Of a stretch of 64,000 nucleotides of DNA, positions 12,386-22,752 are shown one piece after another. The notes under the pieces were generated by a model. That model did no database searches and was not told the DNA's origin. It saw nothing but the letters and a program-made list of their open reading frames with translations. A program made the translations under genes and the position numbers. Where the stretch lies: the NCBI GenBank assembly GCA_024345305.1, contig BRON01000020.1:186001-250000 (forward strand). The letters run 5' to 3'. Every line of letters starts with the position of its first letter. Within the stretch, counting starts at the first letter, position 1. The stretch comes from Mrakia gelida. Lineage: Eukaryota > Basidiomycota > Tremellomycetes > Cystofilobasidiales > Mrakiaceae.

Positions 12386-13434
12386 ATGTCGCAAGATCAA
12401 GACGCTCACGGCATCTTCCATCCTACGAAGATTCTCGTCACGACAGGTGAGCAACGAGCCCAACTCATGATTCGGTTTGAAATGACGTTCATCTCGCTCG
12501 CTGACCTCTCTTCCTCAGGTCTCGATCTGCCAGGTACCTCCGTCCTCGTTCGCGCGCAGAGGAAAGGATGACCAAGCTGATATGATGGGGTCTTCGGGGT
12601 CTTCGTCCTTCAGGCTGGGAGATCACCGAAGTCTTGGGTCCCGTGTTTGGTGTTGTTGTGAGTCGTCTCGAATCGAAGTCGAACCCTCGAGCTCGCCTGT
12701 TCGTGCTGACTCTGGGATGATGTGATGGGCAGGTCCGATCTCGAAACATAGGAGCTAACTTGGGGGCAGCAGCAAAGTCGTTCATCGTTCGTTCCAACCT
12801 TTCGCGTGCCTCTGTTTGGCTTTTCTAGAGGCTCGTCGTCTCGTTCAGCTCACATCCCTCCCCCTCGCTTGATGTTCGTTTCTTCGATCAGGGAGGAGAG
12901 CTCAAAGCGCTCACCAAAAACGTCGAACTTTCCCGAGAAGTGAGTTCCCTCGGACCCCTAAGCTCGCTCGACCGACCTTTCCGACGCGCCTCGTCGTTTC
13001 CACCCCTCCTTTCTTCGCTTCTCTCTTCTGACTCACGGAAACCCTCTTTCTCAGCTCACCATGGATCGAATGGTCGGAGCAGCCATGGCTCAGGGAGCTC
13101 AGGGAGTTATCGCTTTTCGATTCGACGCGAGTGGAGCAGGTGAGTCGACTTGCATTCCTCATTTCCTTCTTCTCCCTCCTTGCATTCCGTTCGCAAAGCA
13201 AGGAGACTGATACTTGAAACCCTTGTCTTCGATCCTGGAGAAGGGACTGCTGAGGTGTGCTGCTACGGTTGGTACACTCTCACGCCTCCTTAAACCTCGA
13301 CCTGAAGTCGCCTCGACGCGTCTGATCCTCCCCTTCAACCTTTGGTTTCTCGACTCGCCTCGGACGCAGGCACCGCCGTCAAAGCACGAAGACTCGTCCC
13401 CAATGAGCAGACTCAGGCTGGAGAGAATCGATGA
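12386..13434 (+). CDS. YbjQ/UPF0145 (DUF74) family protein, copy 1
   Basis: A small protein of about 130 residues matching the YbjQ family, mainly bacterial and of unknown biochemical role. It begins MSQDQDAHGIFHPTKILVTT; the splice adds a 15-nt micro-exon (12520-12534), then WEITEVLGPVFGVVV, RSRNIGANL, LTKNVELSREVTMDRM, AMAQGAQGVIAFRFD, and the family's C-terminal GTAVKARR (E. coli YbjQ has a similar ending, recalled). A short exon coding GTAEVCCYG precedes the last block. The C-terminal tail (LVPNEQTQAGENR) ends at 13434. A close paralogue with the same exon plan lies at 56116-57165. The gene is intron-rich like its neighbours, so any bacterial transfer is old. Confidence 0.85.
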
Positions 13435-14424
13435 GGAAGAATGAGAGAGGATTTCTTGGTTATTCATCCGTTCGGTTGTCGCGTTGTCGACGTAAACTTG
13501 ATCATGCCCTTCGCTCGCTCATTTGGCTCATGCATCGCAAAGATGGATTGAAGGCAAGGCGTAGATTCATCAGTGGAGAAGATGGGTTAAGAAGCGCGAG
13601 ATAGAGAACGCGAAGCATACGAAACGAAACGAAACCCTAAACGAAAAAGCACGAGAAAGCAGAGAGCGAAACAACGAAACATCGAGCTCGACCCAGCTTC
13701 CTTCGCCGCCCCCCACATTACCTTCTCGGCCCCATGGACAAGTAAAGGAACGATCTAGAGAAGGTCGAGAAGATGGGGTGGTGAGGCCCAGGCTGGAGGT
13801 TTCGGAGGTTTCGAGACTCGAGTCCAGGAGATCCCCAAGCCGTTTTGATGATGGCTTCGAGTCAGGGAGGATCTGGATCGGAGTTTAGATAGAGAAATCG
13901 ACATCATCTCCTCCTCTTCCTCGAACCCCAACCCGAATTCAACCTACTCCCCGTCCTAGCCCTCGTCCTTTCGTCGCGTCGCCATCGACCGCCCTCCTCA
14001 CCTCGTGGACCGACGAGAAGCCAGAGCCTGGTTCTGCTTCTTGTGCACATACGAGAATCCTCTTCAGGTCGATAGGTGTCAGATGTATGATGGGGGGAGG
14101 TGAGACGGACGTCGCGCTGGGTCGAGACTCGAGCTCGTTGTTGGATTTGCGTTTCGTTTTGCTTCCCTCGTTGATCAGTTTGAACACTCTACCGTGTACG
14201 AAAGAGTTGCATATGCCGTAGTTGGGTATCTCATGCATCAGTTTCAAACAAACTCGCGAAAGAGAGATGACATGATGCGACTCGAAAAGTCGCGTACAGT
14301 AGAGAGTCGTTCTTCTCCTTCCTCTCCCCTCATCCAGTGCTTTATCTACCCAGCCCCACCTCCCTCTTCACTCCCCCGAACACTCCCCCCGATCCAAACC
14401 AGCGATACGAGGAGGCAAGACTAT
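13435..14424. other. Intergenic, convergent 3' regions
   Basis: About 990 bp between two genes whose 3' ends face each other: the first YbjQ copy (plus) and the Gtr2-like GTPase (minus). A purine-rich patch of GAAAC repeats lies at about 13620-13680. An open frame on the minus strand (13939-14247) has no protein character. I see no gene. Confidence 0.5.
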
Positions 14425-16633
14425 CTAGTTCCCCCTGAACCACTCGTCGTGAACCCTCTCGAAATCCAGGATCTTCTCCCTCACCACGACCATCCCTTCG
14501 CGCATCTTCTCCTTATCGGCTTGGAACTGGGTCGTGGGGAGGGTGCCGACTATGCTCAGGCGACTGAAAAAGAGAACGGCGGAAGGGAAGAAGAAGTTCA
14601 GCGAGAGTCGAGTCGAGTCGGAAAGGAGAAGACGCGACGACGACGGCGACGGTGTGTCGAAGCAAAGGGAAGACAAGAGTCGAGGGAAGCTCACCTCGTA
14701 ATCGACCAGCTAACGAACGTCACTCCAACCTCCATGCTCACAGACTGGCACAGGTGCCGATCGTCCTCCTCGTCGCTGTCGTCCTCGTCGCTCCCACTCC
14801 CGCTCTCGTCGTCCTCGGCCTCCTCCTCCTGAGGCGTCAGAGGTGGGTTGTTCGGTGTCGTTGGCGTTGCGGGTGGTGGTGGTTGGGAGGAAGCGATTGA
14901 GGAGCCGTTGAGTTGAGAGAAGGAGGAGTCGCCGTTGGGTTTGGGAGGGGGAGGTGGGAGGACTTTGGCTTGTTCTGGGACGACGGATCTGTGGTCGAAC
15001 GAAACGGAGGACGTGAGGCGAAGAAAATTAAGTACTCGTTTTCAACGCGTCGAAGATCGTCGTGAGGACAAGGAGAGAGAGACGGACCTGTAAAGATCCT
15101 CGAACAAATCGACCCGACCGATCCACTGGAAGATAAGACGCTCCTTGTCCTTGTTGGCTCCTTCCTCTCCAGCTGACACGACGCAGATCTTGGTTGGGCG
15201 ATCGATGAGGGCGAAGGTCTCGAGTTTGAAGGTCTGTTGTCGTTCGTTCGTTCGAGCGAGACAGAAAGGACAGCGAAAGGTCAGCCCGTCGCGTCTCTCG
15301 TCCTTTCCTCCTCGCTCACCTCCTTCCTTCCCTCATTCGACCCTCCACCCAACCTTTCACAGCTGATGCTGATACCGGTCAAACCAATGCTCGGACTCAC
15401 ACTAGCAAACGTGCTCATCAGGCCACCCACATGAGCCAACGCCTCAGGGAAAGCCTTGACGGTGACCTCATGGAACGCTTTAGGTAGTCGCTCGTCGAAC
15501 ATCGTTGTCTGGATGTAGTTGGGATCCGGCATGCCTGGACCAGTATCGGTGGAAGGGTCGTAGGAAGGGTGCTGCTCCATGTGGAAGTTGAGCTCCTCGT
15601 TGAAGTCCGAGGAGAACGTTTGGTCTTGTTCTGGAGGGAGGGAGAGGGTTGGGGACGGAGGTGAAGCGAGTGGGTGGTTGGTCAGTTACGTACGAGGACA
15701 GGGATATATAGGAGAAGGGCTGGAGAAGGCGATGAGCCTGGGACGGCCAGGAGGAGGGAGGAGAGGGAGGGCGACGACGCGAAGGGAACGAACCTAAAGC
15801 ATCCTCTGCTGTGAGAGCCTCGCACTTGTTGAGGAAGACGTAGTGACGGACGTTCTTATCGATAAGGTAGACGTTCCACATTTGAAGAGCGAGAGGAACG
15901 ATCTCTCCTTGGTAGCTCTGGGGTTCGCGAAGAAGAGGGAGGGAGGGAGACAGAGTGAGCTCGAGCGATCAAGAGTAGAGGAAGGCATAGCGAGCGAGCA
16001 GCGAGTAGCGACTCGAGAGCATGGGCGTGGGCAGGGAAGAAGCACTCACCGAGCTGAAGTCCACGAACCAGATGATGGCAGCGAACTTTGAGATGTGATC
16101 GCCGAACGAAGCAGCCGTGACGGAGGTCGGAGTATCCCAGATCTGGTACGCTCGAAGGATGCTGGGGAGGTGGAGGAGGAGAGAGAAGAAGAGTCAGCCC
16201 GTCAAGTCTCTGTCCATGTACATATCTACCGATGTGCAACCGGATTCGAGCGAGAAAAAGACAGGGAGGGACGAGGATGGACGAGGGAGGAGGAAGGGAA
16301 GTGAGGGAGGTCGAGCTCACTTTACGTCTTCTACTTGAACCTGCCTGGTCGATCTGACATCCCTCATAGCTTGTCTAGGAGACATCCCTTTGAAAAGCAC
16401 TTGGACGGCCGAAGTTTTACCAGATCTAGTAGAGGAAGAAGGGTGCAGAGAAGCAAGGGTAGAGAAGGGAAGAAGGGAAAGGAGGTGAGCTCGACGGAGA
16501 TGGCTTCCATCCCATGCTGCTTTCCTTCCCATCAGACGTCGCGAACTCACCCCTTCTGTCCCAGCAGAAGGATCTTGATCGATCTATGCTCTCCATCCGG
16601 GAACGGGCCAGAGTAAGGTGGGGGTTGGGCCAT
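14425..16633 (-). CDS. GTR2: Gtr2/RagC-like Rag GTPase
   Basis: Rag GTPases act as Gtr1-Gtr2 heterodimers on the vacuole and carry amino-acid signals to TORC1. The start MAQPPPYSGPFPDGEH leads to SIKILLLGQKGSGKTS, an intact P-loop that is split by an intron. Then follow RAYQIWDTPTSV, AAIIWFVDFSSSYQGEIVPL, VFLNKCEAL, and a C-terminal half resembling the roadblock domain (MFDERLPKAFHEVTVKAFP, LMSTFASVSPSIGLTG). The G3 glycine (DxxG) is replaced (WDTPTS) and G4 reads NKCE rather than NKxD, so nucleotide hydrolysis may be altered. A proline-rich, strongly acidic insert (ESGSGSDEDDSDEEDDRH) precedes the final helix, which ends HDEWFRGN at 14425. The RagC-type assignment rests on the C-terminal half; another Rag-like member cannot be ruled out. 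Confidence 0.75.
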
Positions 16634-17066
16634 GGCGAGGGCGACTGAGTAGAGGGGAGGGGAGGGGAAGGAGGGGGCGGAGGAGGGCGGGAAAGAAGCG
16701 AACAGGGACGCGAGGGGGGTAACAGAGGGAGGAACTGTGGATGAGCGTATAGATGAGAGGGAGGGTTTGGGGATAAGAAGCCGCAAAAAGAGGGTGAGAT
16801 GGTTGGAGGAAGTCGAGGGAAAGAGCTCCCGAAAGTCGAAAGGACGAGCTCGGACGAGTCGCCGTCGTCTCTTTCGCCTTCCAACCCTCAGCTGCCCACA
16901 CAAGAAAACTTTCTCGATCCAACTTTATCGAGTAGACCCCCTTCATTCATCGTACTCATATTCCCCGCTCTCTCACCCTCGTCGGTGGTCTACAAACGAG
17001 GACGTCCGACTCGCTCGCGTTTGTCTCCCCTCCTCCTCCCCTCCCGGACCTTTCGTTCTCGTCTCG
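16634..17066. other. Divergent intergenic region
   Basis: About 430 bp shared as upstream region by the Gtr2-like gene (minus) and the first MYND gene (plus). Both flanks are pyrimidine-rich on their own transcribed strand. No TATA box or other clear element was seen. Confidence 0.5.
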
Positions 17067-18376
17067 ATGGACTACAAGGCCGAAGACCTCTTCGCCGCTC
17101 TGGGGATGGACTCTTTGCATACCTCCTCGGGTCCCAACTTCGAGTCCGTGGCTCTGGTAAGTTTATACGGCTTTGAAGAAGAGCGGAAAGGACTCGAGAG
17201 AGCTCGAGCTTCGAGCTCACCTCCCCTCGTTTCCTTCCTCCCCGCTCTTGTCACCTTCGTCCAACCAGCTTCGCTACATCCTCGAGAACTCCAAGGTCTA
17301 TCAGCCCCTATTCGTGAGTTCCCATCAGAACGCAGAGACCTGCCTTCGAAGAGCTGAACCTCCTTGGCTCGTTTCGTTCTCGTTTGGTTTCCCCTCAAGG
17401 CCGACTTCACTTCCGTCCATCTTCCCGCTTTCATCCGCTACTACCTCATCAAGCTCGACTGCCCCCACTCCTTCACTTTCTTCGCCCTCGTCATGGATCA
17501 CATCTCCGACCAAGCTCTCTTTGGACGCTTCATGAGGGAGGACGGGACAGGGTTGGCTCTGACTCTCGGGTTGGTTCTCGTCTCGAGGCTGAAGAGGTTG
17601 TTGCTGTTCGATGGGAGCGTCGAAGGGAAAAACAAAGGAGTGAGTCACTTCGTATCCTCTCTAGTACTAGCGTGATCTAACTCCGTTGCTCTCGTCCTCG
17701 ACCTCCAGAACCCTTTCCCAATCTTCCAACTCGGAACGACCTCTCTTCTCCTCTTCCGTCTCCTCCTCGCCTTTCAAACCACAGCCACCTTCTCCCTCCT
17801 CTCCCCTTCCTCCGCCAAGGACCTCTCTCGTCGCCTATCTCTAGCAGCTCGAGACCTCCATCTCTCAGCTCACTCCCTCGCCAGCGATCCATCGGCGGTT
17901 CAGCGAGCGACCTCGACGGCCTCGTTCGTCACGTCGCTCAGTCAGGTTTTGGGCGGAACGAAGGTCGAGACGATCAGGGAAGGGATGATTAGGTACGAAG
18001 GCAAGGTGCTGAGTTGGTTCTGCTGCGAGGCGAGGGGAGAAGGGGACTGCTCGGATGATAGGACGGGATGTCCGTTTGTGATTTGTTCGAAGGTGAGCTC
18101 TCTCGTTGTCTCCTTTCTCTCGCGTTTTTCGAACTTCTGCTGATCTAGCTCCCACACGTGTATGTGATAATACTCCTCACAGTGCAGAGCAACCCGATAC
18201 TGCTCTCGAGGTTCGTCTCTCACCGCCGTCTCGAACTGCTTCTCCGTCGCGTCTCCTCCCTCCCCTTGCTGACAACTCGTTCGCTCTGCCGCCTCCCCCC
18301 CACCACAGAACACCAACTCTCGCACTGGCAGACCCATCGTCGAACTTGCCGTCAACCCGTCTGGGGGTTTCCCTGA
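17067..18376 (+). CDS. MYND-type zinc-finger protein A
   Basis: Begins MDYKAEDLFAALGMDSLHTS and continues through spliced exons (LRYILENSKVYQPLF; ADFTSVHLPAFIRYYLIKLD). A hydrophobic helical body (FTFFALVMDHISDQALFGRF; LTLGLVLVSRLKRLLLFDG) is probably an alpha-helical fold rather than membrane segments. The C-terminus is a MYND finger: CCEARGEGDC, then CPFVICSK, a 28-nt micro-exon (18183-18210) coding CRATRYCSR, and EHQLSHWQTHRRTC, stop at 18374-18376. Reading the region without these splices destroys the zinc ligands, so the model is supported by the motif. MYND fingers bind proline-rich peptides in partner proteins; the role of this fungal group, with the finger at the C-terminus, is unknown to me. 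Paralogues lie at 25299-26892 and 34986-36353. Confidence 0.82.
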
Positions 18377-18681
18377 ACTCCTCGCCTCGTCTCGCATTGC
18401 CTTGCTCACTTCTCTTTCATCTTCGCTCTCTCGCTCTCGGACGCGTCGTCTCGCCTCGTTTTCTTCTTAGCATCAGGATCGTCCTCTCGCTCGCCTCGGT
18501 TTCGCTACCATACATTTCCCTATCTAACCTGACTCTTCTTTCCTCTCCTTCCTCCAGGTGAGAAAGGAAAACCTGATCACATGGAAGAAGAAGGAGAGAG
18601 AGGAAACATTCAGCGTCATCTCCTTTTCGTCGTCGACGCGTCCTCGCTCCAATCTCCTCCCTCAGTAGCTCCCAAACCACC
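18377..18681. other. Intergenic
   Basis: About 305 bp, C/T-rich, holding the 3' end of MYND gene A and the leader of the next plus-strand gene. Nothing else was recognised. Confidence 0.45.
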
Positions 18682-19251
18682 ATGTCCTCCCTCCCCAACC
18701 TCACGAACCTAACCATCCAAACCCGAAACAACATCAACAACTCCCCTCCTCCCTCCTCCCCCTCCGTCGACTCCAACTCTCCCACCGCGGACTCCTCTCC
18801 TCTCTCCACCTCTCAAATCCTCCCTCGCGTTCCTCCTCCCACTCCAACCCTTCCTCCCTCCCAACAGCCTTCTCCTCCCTCTCAGTCCACTCACTCCCAC
18901 TTCCACTCCCAAACCCAAACCCAACCCGTCCACTACAAAGGCAAAGTCTACTCCCCTCCCGTCCGGGTCTCGGACGTGAATCGAGCGACGTCAGGACCGT
19001 ACAAGGACCTCCATCTCCCTAGTTCGACGAACCCGATGTGGCAGCTTGTGGAGCCTGGGCAGCATAGGCATGTTTTTGAGACGATGGTGGAGAGGGAGGG
19101 GAGGAGGGCGAAGAAGGGAGGAGGAGGAGGGGGTCATCATCATGGTGGGGGAGGGGGGAAGGAAACGAGGGCGAAGAGGCAGGGCGAGGGTGCTGGTGGG
19201 GAGGGGGAGGACGAGAAGAGGAAGGAGGAGGAGGAAGGGAAGGGGAGCTGA
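18682..19251 (+). CDS. Small low-complexity protein of unknown function
   Basis: An uninterrupted 189-residue frame. Residues 1-90 are Ser/Pro/Thr/Gln-rich (PPTPTLPPSQQPSPPS). A better-composed block of about 60 residues follows (VHYKGKVYSPPVRVSDVN, PYKDLHLPSSTNPMWQLV, QHRHVFETMVEREGRRAKK), then a glycine tract interrupted by three histidines (GGGGGGHHHGGGGG) and a Lys/Glu-rich tail ending at 19251. No known domain is recognised. The ordered middle block suggests a real protein, but without introns or homology the call is moderate; the protein is probably mostly disordered. Confidence 0.6.
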   Translation: MSSLPNLTNLTIQTRNNINNSPPPSSPSVDSNSPTADSSPLSTSQILPRVPPPTPTLPPSQQPSPPSQSTHSHFHSQTQTQPVHYKGKVYSPPVRVSDVNRATSGPYKDLHLPSSTNPMWQLVEPGQHRHVFETMVEREGRRAKKGGGGGGHHHGGGGGKETRAKRQGEGAGGEGEDEKRKEEEEGKGS

Positions 19252-19616
19252 GGTTGAGGTTGCAGGGTAGTTGGCGAGCTGCGTTTGATGAACTTTGATG
19301 ATCTTTGACGAACTGACGAGACGAGAGGGAAGGAGGAAGAGCGAAGAAGAAGAACGAGCTTCGAGGGCGTTCGTGATGAGCTTCGTCCTCCCTTCCTTGA
19401 CCCGATTCTTTTGGGCTGAGATGCGACGAGCGCCAGCATCTTCGTCGTTTAGCTAGATAGCCCAGTGTGAGAAGGTTGTCTTTCGCGAGTGATGGTCGTC
19501 AGGAGGCGAATCGTTGTCTCCCTCCCTCTCTCGAAAGAAAACAACTTCGTTCGACTTTCGAGCTCTCCTTCCTCTCTGCTCCAACGGCATCTTTGTTCCC
19601 CTCCTCTTCACTCAAC
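19252..19616. other. Intergenic
   Basis: About 365 bp between the small low-complexity gene and RCC1. It holds the RCC1 leader; no other feature was seen. Confidence 0.45.
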
Positions 19617-22344
19617 ATGGCTCGTGCGTTCACCTCCTCCTCCTCCTGTCCCTTCGAACCCCCTCTCTCCATCTTGAACTCCGACTGACTCTCCCCCTCT
19701 CTCTTTCCCTGTTGCAGCCCGAACCTCTTCAGCCGCGACTGCTGTCCCTGGCACTCCCTCTCGACGAACATCCTCCCGTCAATCTCTCGCTCCCCCTACT
19801 CCAAAATCCAAACCTGCTCCTACCCCTACGAAACCCAAAGCTACTCCTTCCAAGAAGGCCAAAATCTCAGCTCCCATCCTCGAAGATCAAGAGATGAAGG
19901 ACGCTCCCTCTCAACCAGACGGGCTCAAGAGGAAGAGGTCTTCCGTAGGTCGACCAAGAGGAAGCGTAGCTTCGTCCGTGGGAGGTTTGCAGAGGAAGAA
20001 GGTCTTCAAAGCTGGGCTGAACGTCGTTCCTATGCCTCCTTGTAAGTCTCTCGGTCGGTCTCGTTCTTGGAAGAGGAGGAGGAGCTCAGGGAAAGGGAGC
20101 AAGGAGGGAAGAAGGAGAGAAGGAGCTCGCCGCCACCTCCCTCCCACTCGCTCTCGATTCAAGAAGCTGACTCCTCTCGATGCATATATGCGCTCTCTTT
20201 ATTTGATTTCAGTGGCCTCCGCTCCCGCTCGAAGCTTGTTCATCTTCGGCACTGGAGATATGGGAGCCTTCGGTCTGGGAACGGACGAGCTGGGAGAGAT
20301 CAATCGACCTCGTCTTCACAAGTGTCAGTTTCGACTCCCTCTCTCTCTTCTGTTCCTTCGTCTCGAGCTCTTCTGCTCCCCAACCTGACCTTTTTATTTG
20401 CATCTGTGGGTATAGGGTTCGAGGCCGGAATCGCTGAGGGAAAGTTCGGTGCTGTGGGAAAGGGAATCGAGGAGGCTTCAGCTGGAGGAATGCACACCCT
20501 CGTCGTCGATGCTGAAGGAAAGGTTCGTCCACCCTCCCTGCCTTCACCTTCTCCTGCTGCTCGCTCCGCAGTACGCCAAACTCACTTCCTTCCGCTCTTC
20601 GTACTGATACAGGTCTGGTCTTGGGGAGTCAACGACAACGCTTCTCTCGGTCGAATCACCAACAACGTCCCCGATCCTGAGAACGAGGGAACCACCATCG
20701 ACGCCGACGTTCTCGAAACCGAGCCCATGGTCGTCTCTGGTCTCGTCGAGGAGGAGTTCAGGGCTGTCAGGGTCGCTGCTGGAGATAGCATCAGTATTGC
20801 TCTTGGAGAGCTGGGAGACGTTCGAGCTTGGGGATCTTTCAGGGTGAGCTCGACCTCTCCTTCCCTCCCTTCCTTTCCTTTTCTTCTTCTCTTTGAGCTT
20901 CGCCGTTCGCAGAGACAGATTGCTGACTCCCATTTCGACCGTGGTCATCACCACCGGCATCCCCTACTACAGTCCTCCGAAGGTCTCCTCGGTTTCAACG
21001 GAGTCGCTGGAGCTTCGAAAACTCAATTCTCTCCCATCCCCCTCCCTTCCATCTCCCACCTCCGCTTCTCCCAAGTCGTCTGCGGATCCGATCACGTCGT
21101 CGCTCTCACTACCGACGGAACCGTCTACGTCTGGGGGAACGGTCAACAGAACCAACTCGGTCGACGAATCATCGAACGAAGGAAGATCAACGGACTCGCT
21201 CCTGAACGACTCGCCCTCAGGAACATCGTCGCCATCGGAGCTGGGCTCTACCATTCGTTCGCGGTCAACAAGGACGGACAGGTCTACGCTTGGGGGTTGA
21301 ACTCGCTCAGGCAGACGGGAGTGAGCGATGCGAAGGGAGGATGGGAGGAGATCATTCAGGTTCCGACGGTGGTGGACGCGTTGGATCCGTCGAACCATGG
21401 AGGAGCGAAGGTGATCAAGGTGGATGGAGGGGAGCATCACTCGCTCTTCTTGTTCGATAACGGGGAGGTCTGGGGATGTGGGAGGTGCGATGGAGCTCAG
21501 TTGGGTCTTGGGGCGGAGCATCCTGCGAGAAAGGAGTTGAAGGAGAGGGTCGACGAGGAGATTGAGAAGAAGAGGTTGGAGAGGGTTGAGAGCGGAGTGG
21601 AGGACGACCCCATGGCTCCTCCTCCTGCTGTGGATGAGTTCATCCCTGAGCCTGTTCAGGTAAGTCTTCTTTCGCTCTTTGGCTCGAAGACTCGAACTGA
21701 TCGTGCTTCGTTCGTCTCGTTGCACTCCAGATCTTCTTCCCTCCCGCTCCCACCGCTTCCAACCCCGCCCCCGGCTTCAACCCCTACCCCTCCTCAGAAA
21801 AGGAGTACACTGCTCATCCCATGGTCTCCATCTCCGCTGGAACTCGACACAACCTCGCCGTCTCGAAGGAGGGGAACGTTTACTCGTGGGGTTACGGAAG
21901 TGAGTCCTGTCTTGCTCGCTCTTTCCTTCTCGTCTCTCTTTCTTCTCAACTGACTCTCCCTCGCGTCTTCTCTCCTTCAGACCAGTGCCAGCTCGGTCTT
22001 GGACCTGACGTCGAGACTGCCGAGGTCCCAGCTAGGGTTCGAAGCAAGGTTCGTTTCGTCTCGTTCCCCTCTCATCTTGACCCTTTGCTCCCCCGTTCCT
22101 TCGTTCGCTCGCTGACCTTCTCCTTCTTCGCCTCCCCCGTTTCGTCTCTCACAGGGCCTCAACGACTTCAACGTCATCGACGCTTCCGCTGGAGGGTGAG
22201 CTCTCCCTTCCCCTCGCTGCACCTCTTCTCGTGAAGCAGAAAAAGACGCGTTCGTCGCTGACCTTTTGCTTCCTTGCTTTCTTCGTTCGCCCGTCCAGTC
22301 TTCACTGCGTTCTCGTCGCCGTTCGCAAACCCACCGATGCTTAG
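19617..22344 (+). CDS. SRM1: RCC1-family Ran guanine-nucleotide exchange factor
   Basis: Chromatin-bound exchange factor that loads Ran with GTP in the nucleus, setting the gradient for nuclear transport. The first coding exon is only seven bases (19617-19623) and splices to give MAPRTSSAATAV. A basic N-terminal tail with nuclear-localisation character follows (DGLKRKRSSVGRPRG). The seven-bladed RCC1 propeller is visible blade by blade: LFIFGTGDMGAFGLGT, VWSWGVNDNASLGR, VRAWGSFR spliced to SSEGLLGFNG, VYVWGNGQQNQLG, VYAWGLNSLRQTG, VWGCGRCDGAQLGLG, VYSWGYG spliced to NQCQLGLG, and the end LHCVLVAVRKPTDA with stop at 22342-22344. Seven to eight introns. An insert of charged residues (ELKERVDEEIEKKRLERV) sits in a late blade, as is common in fungal members. 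Confidence 0.93.
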
Positions 22345-22752
22345 ATTTACCTCTCAACGTACCTGCTTTCTTCGTCGTCCTACCTTTCTCTCCCTACCTA
22401 CCTTTATGTTCACTGCATTTCGATTCCTCTCACTCCGAACCCTCCTCGCGTCTCGTTCGTCTCGCGAGCAACAAAGGCGCGTCCCTCAGAGAGGAGAACA
22501 CGAGCCGATTCGACAGAGAAGAAGCAGTCATCATCGTTATCTCGTCTCGTCTCGTCTCGTCTCGTCTCGTCGCGTCGCGTCTCGTTCGTCAAAGTAAAAA
22601 GAAAAAAGAAAAGAAGTCCATCGCGTCGTCTCGTCTCGTCTCGTCGCTCGCTCGTCCGTCCGTCTTCCTCAAAGATCAACAGGCAAATCCTCATCCTTCA
22701 GATCCCCCCAGTACTGTTTCGTTCCACACCCGGCCAACCGAACCGAAGCAAG
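22345..22752. other. Convergent intergenic region with CTCGT repeats
   Basis: About 410 bp between the 3' ends of RCC1 (plus) and the conserved unknown gene (minus). It is dominated by simple CTCGT-type repeats, listed separately, with an A-rich spacer (about 22591-22620). No gene was recognised. Confidence 0.55.
22541..22646. repeat. CTCGT pentanucleotide microsatellite
   Basis: Six perfect tandem copies of CTCGT at 22541-22570, followed by CGCGT twice and one more CTCGT. After an A-rich spacer a second short run of the same unit appears at about 22626-22646. It lies between converging 3' ends, where it may fall in untranslated transcript or act as spacer. Confidence 0.9.

Noticed and set aside
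13939..14247. 102-residue minus-strand frame in the 990-bp gap
   Set aside because: No domain, no introns, and no continuation on either side; treated as chance.
20967..21725. 252-residue antisense frame in RCC1
   Set aside because: It overlaps the RCC1 propeller exons exactly, is rich in Ser/Leu/Arg, and has no motif.
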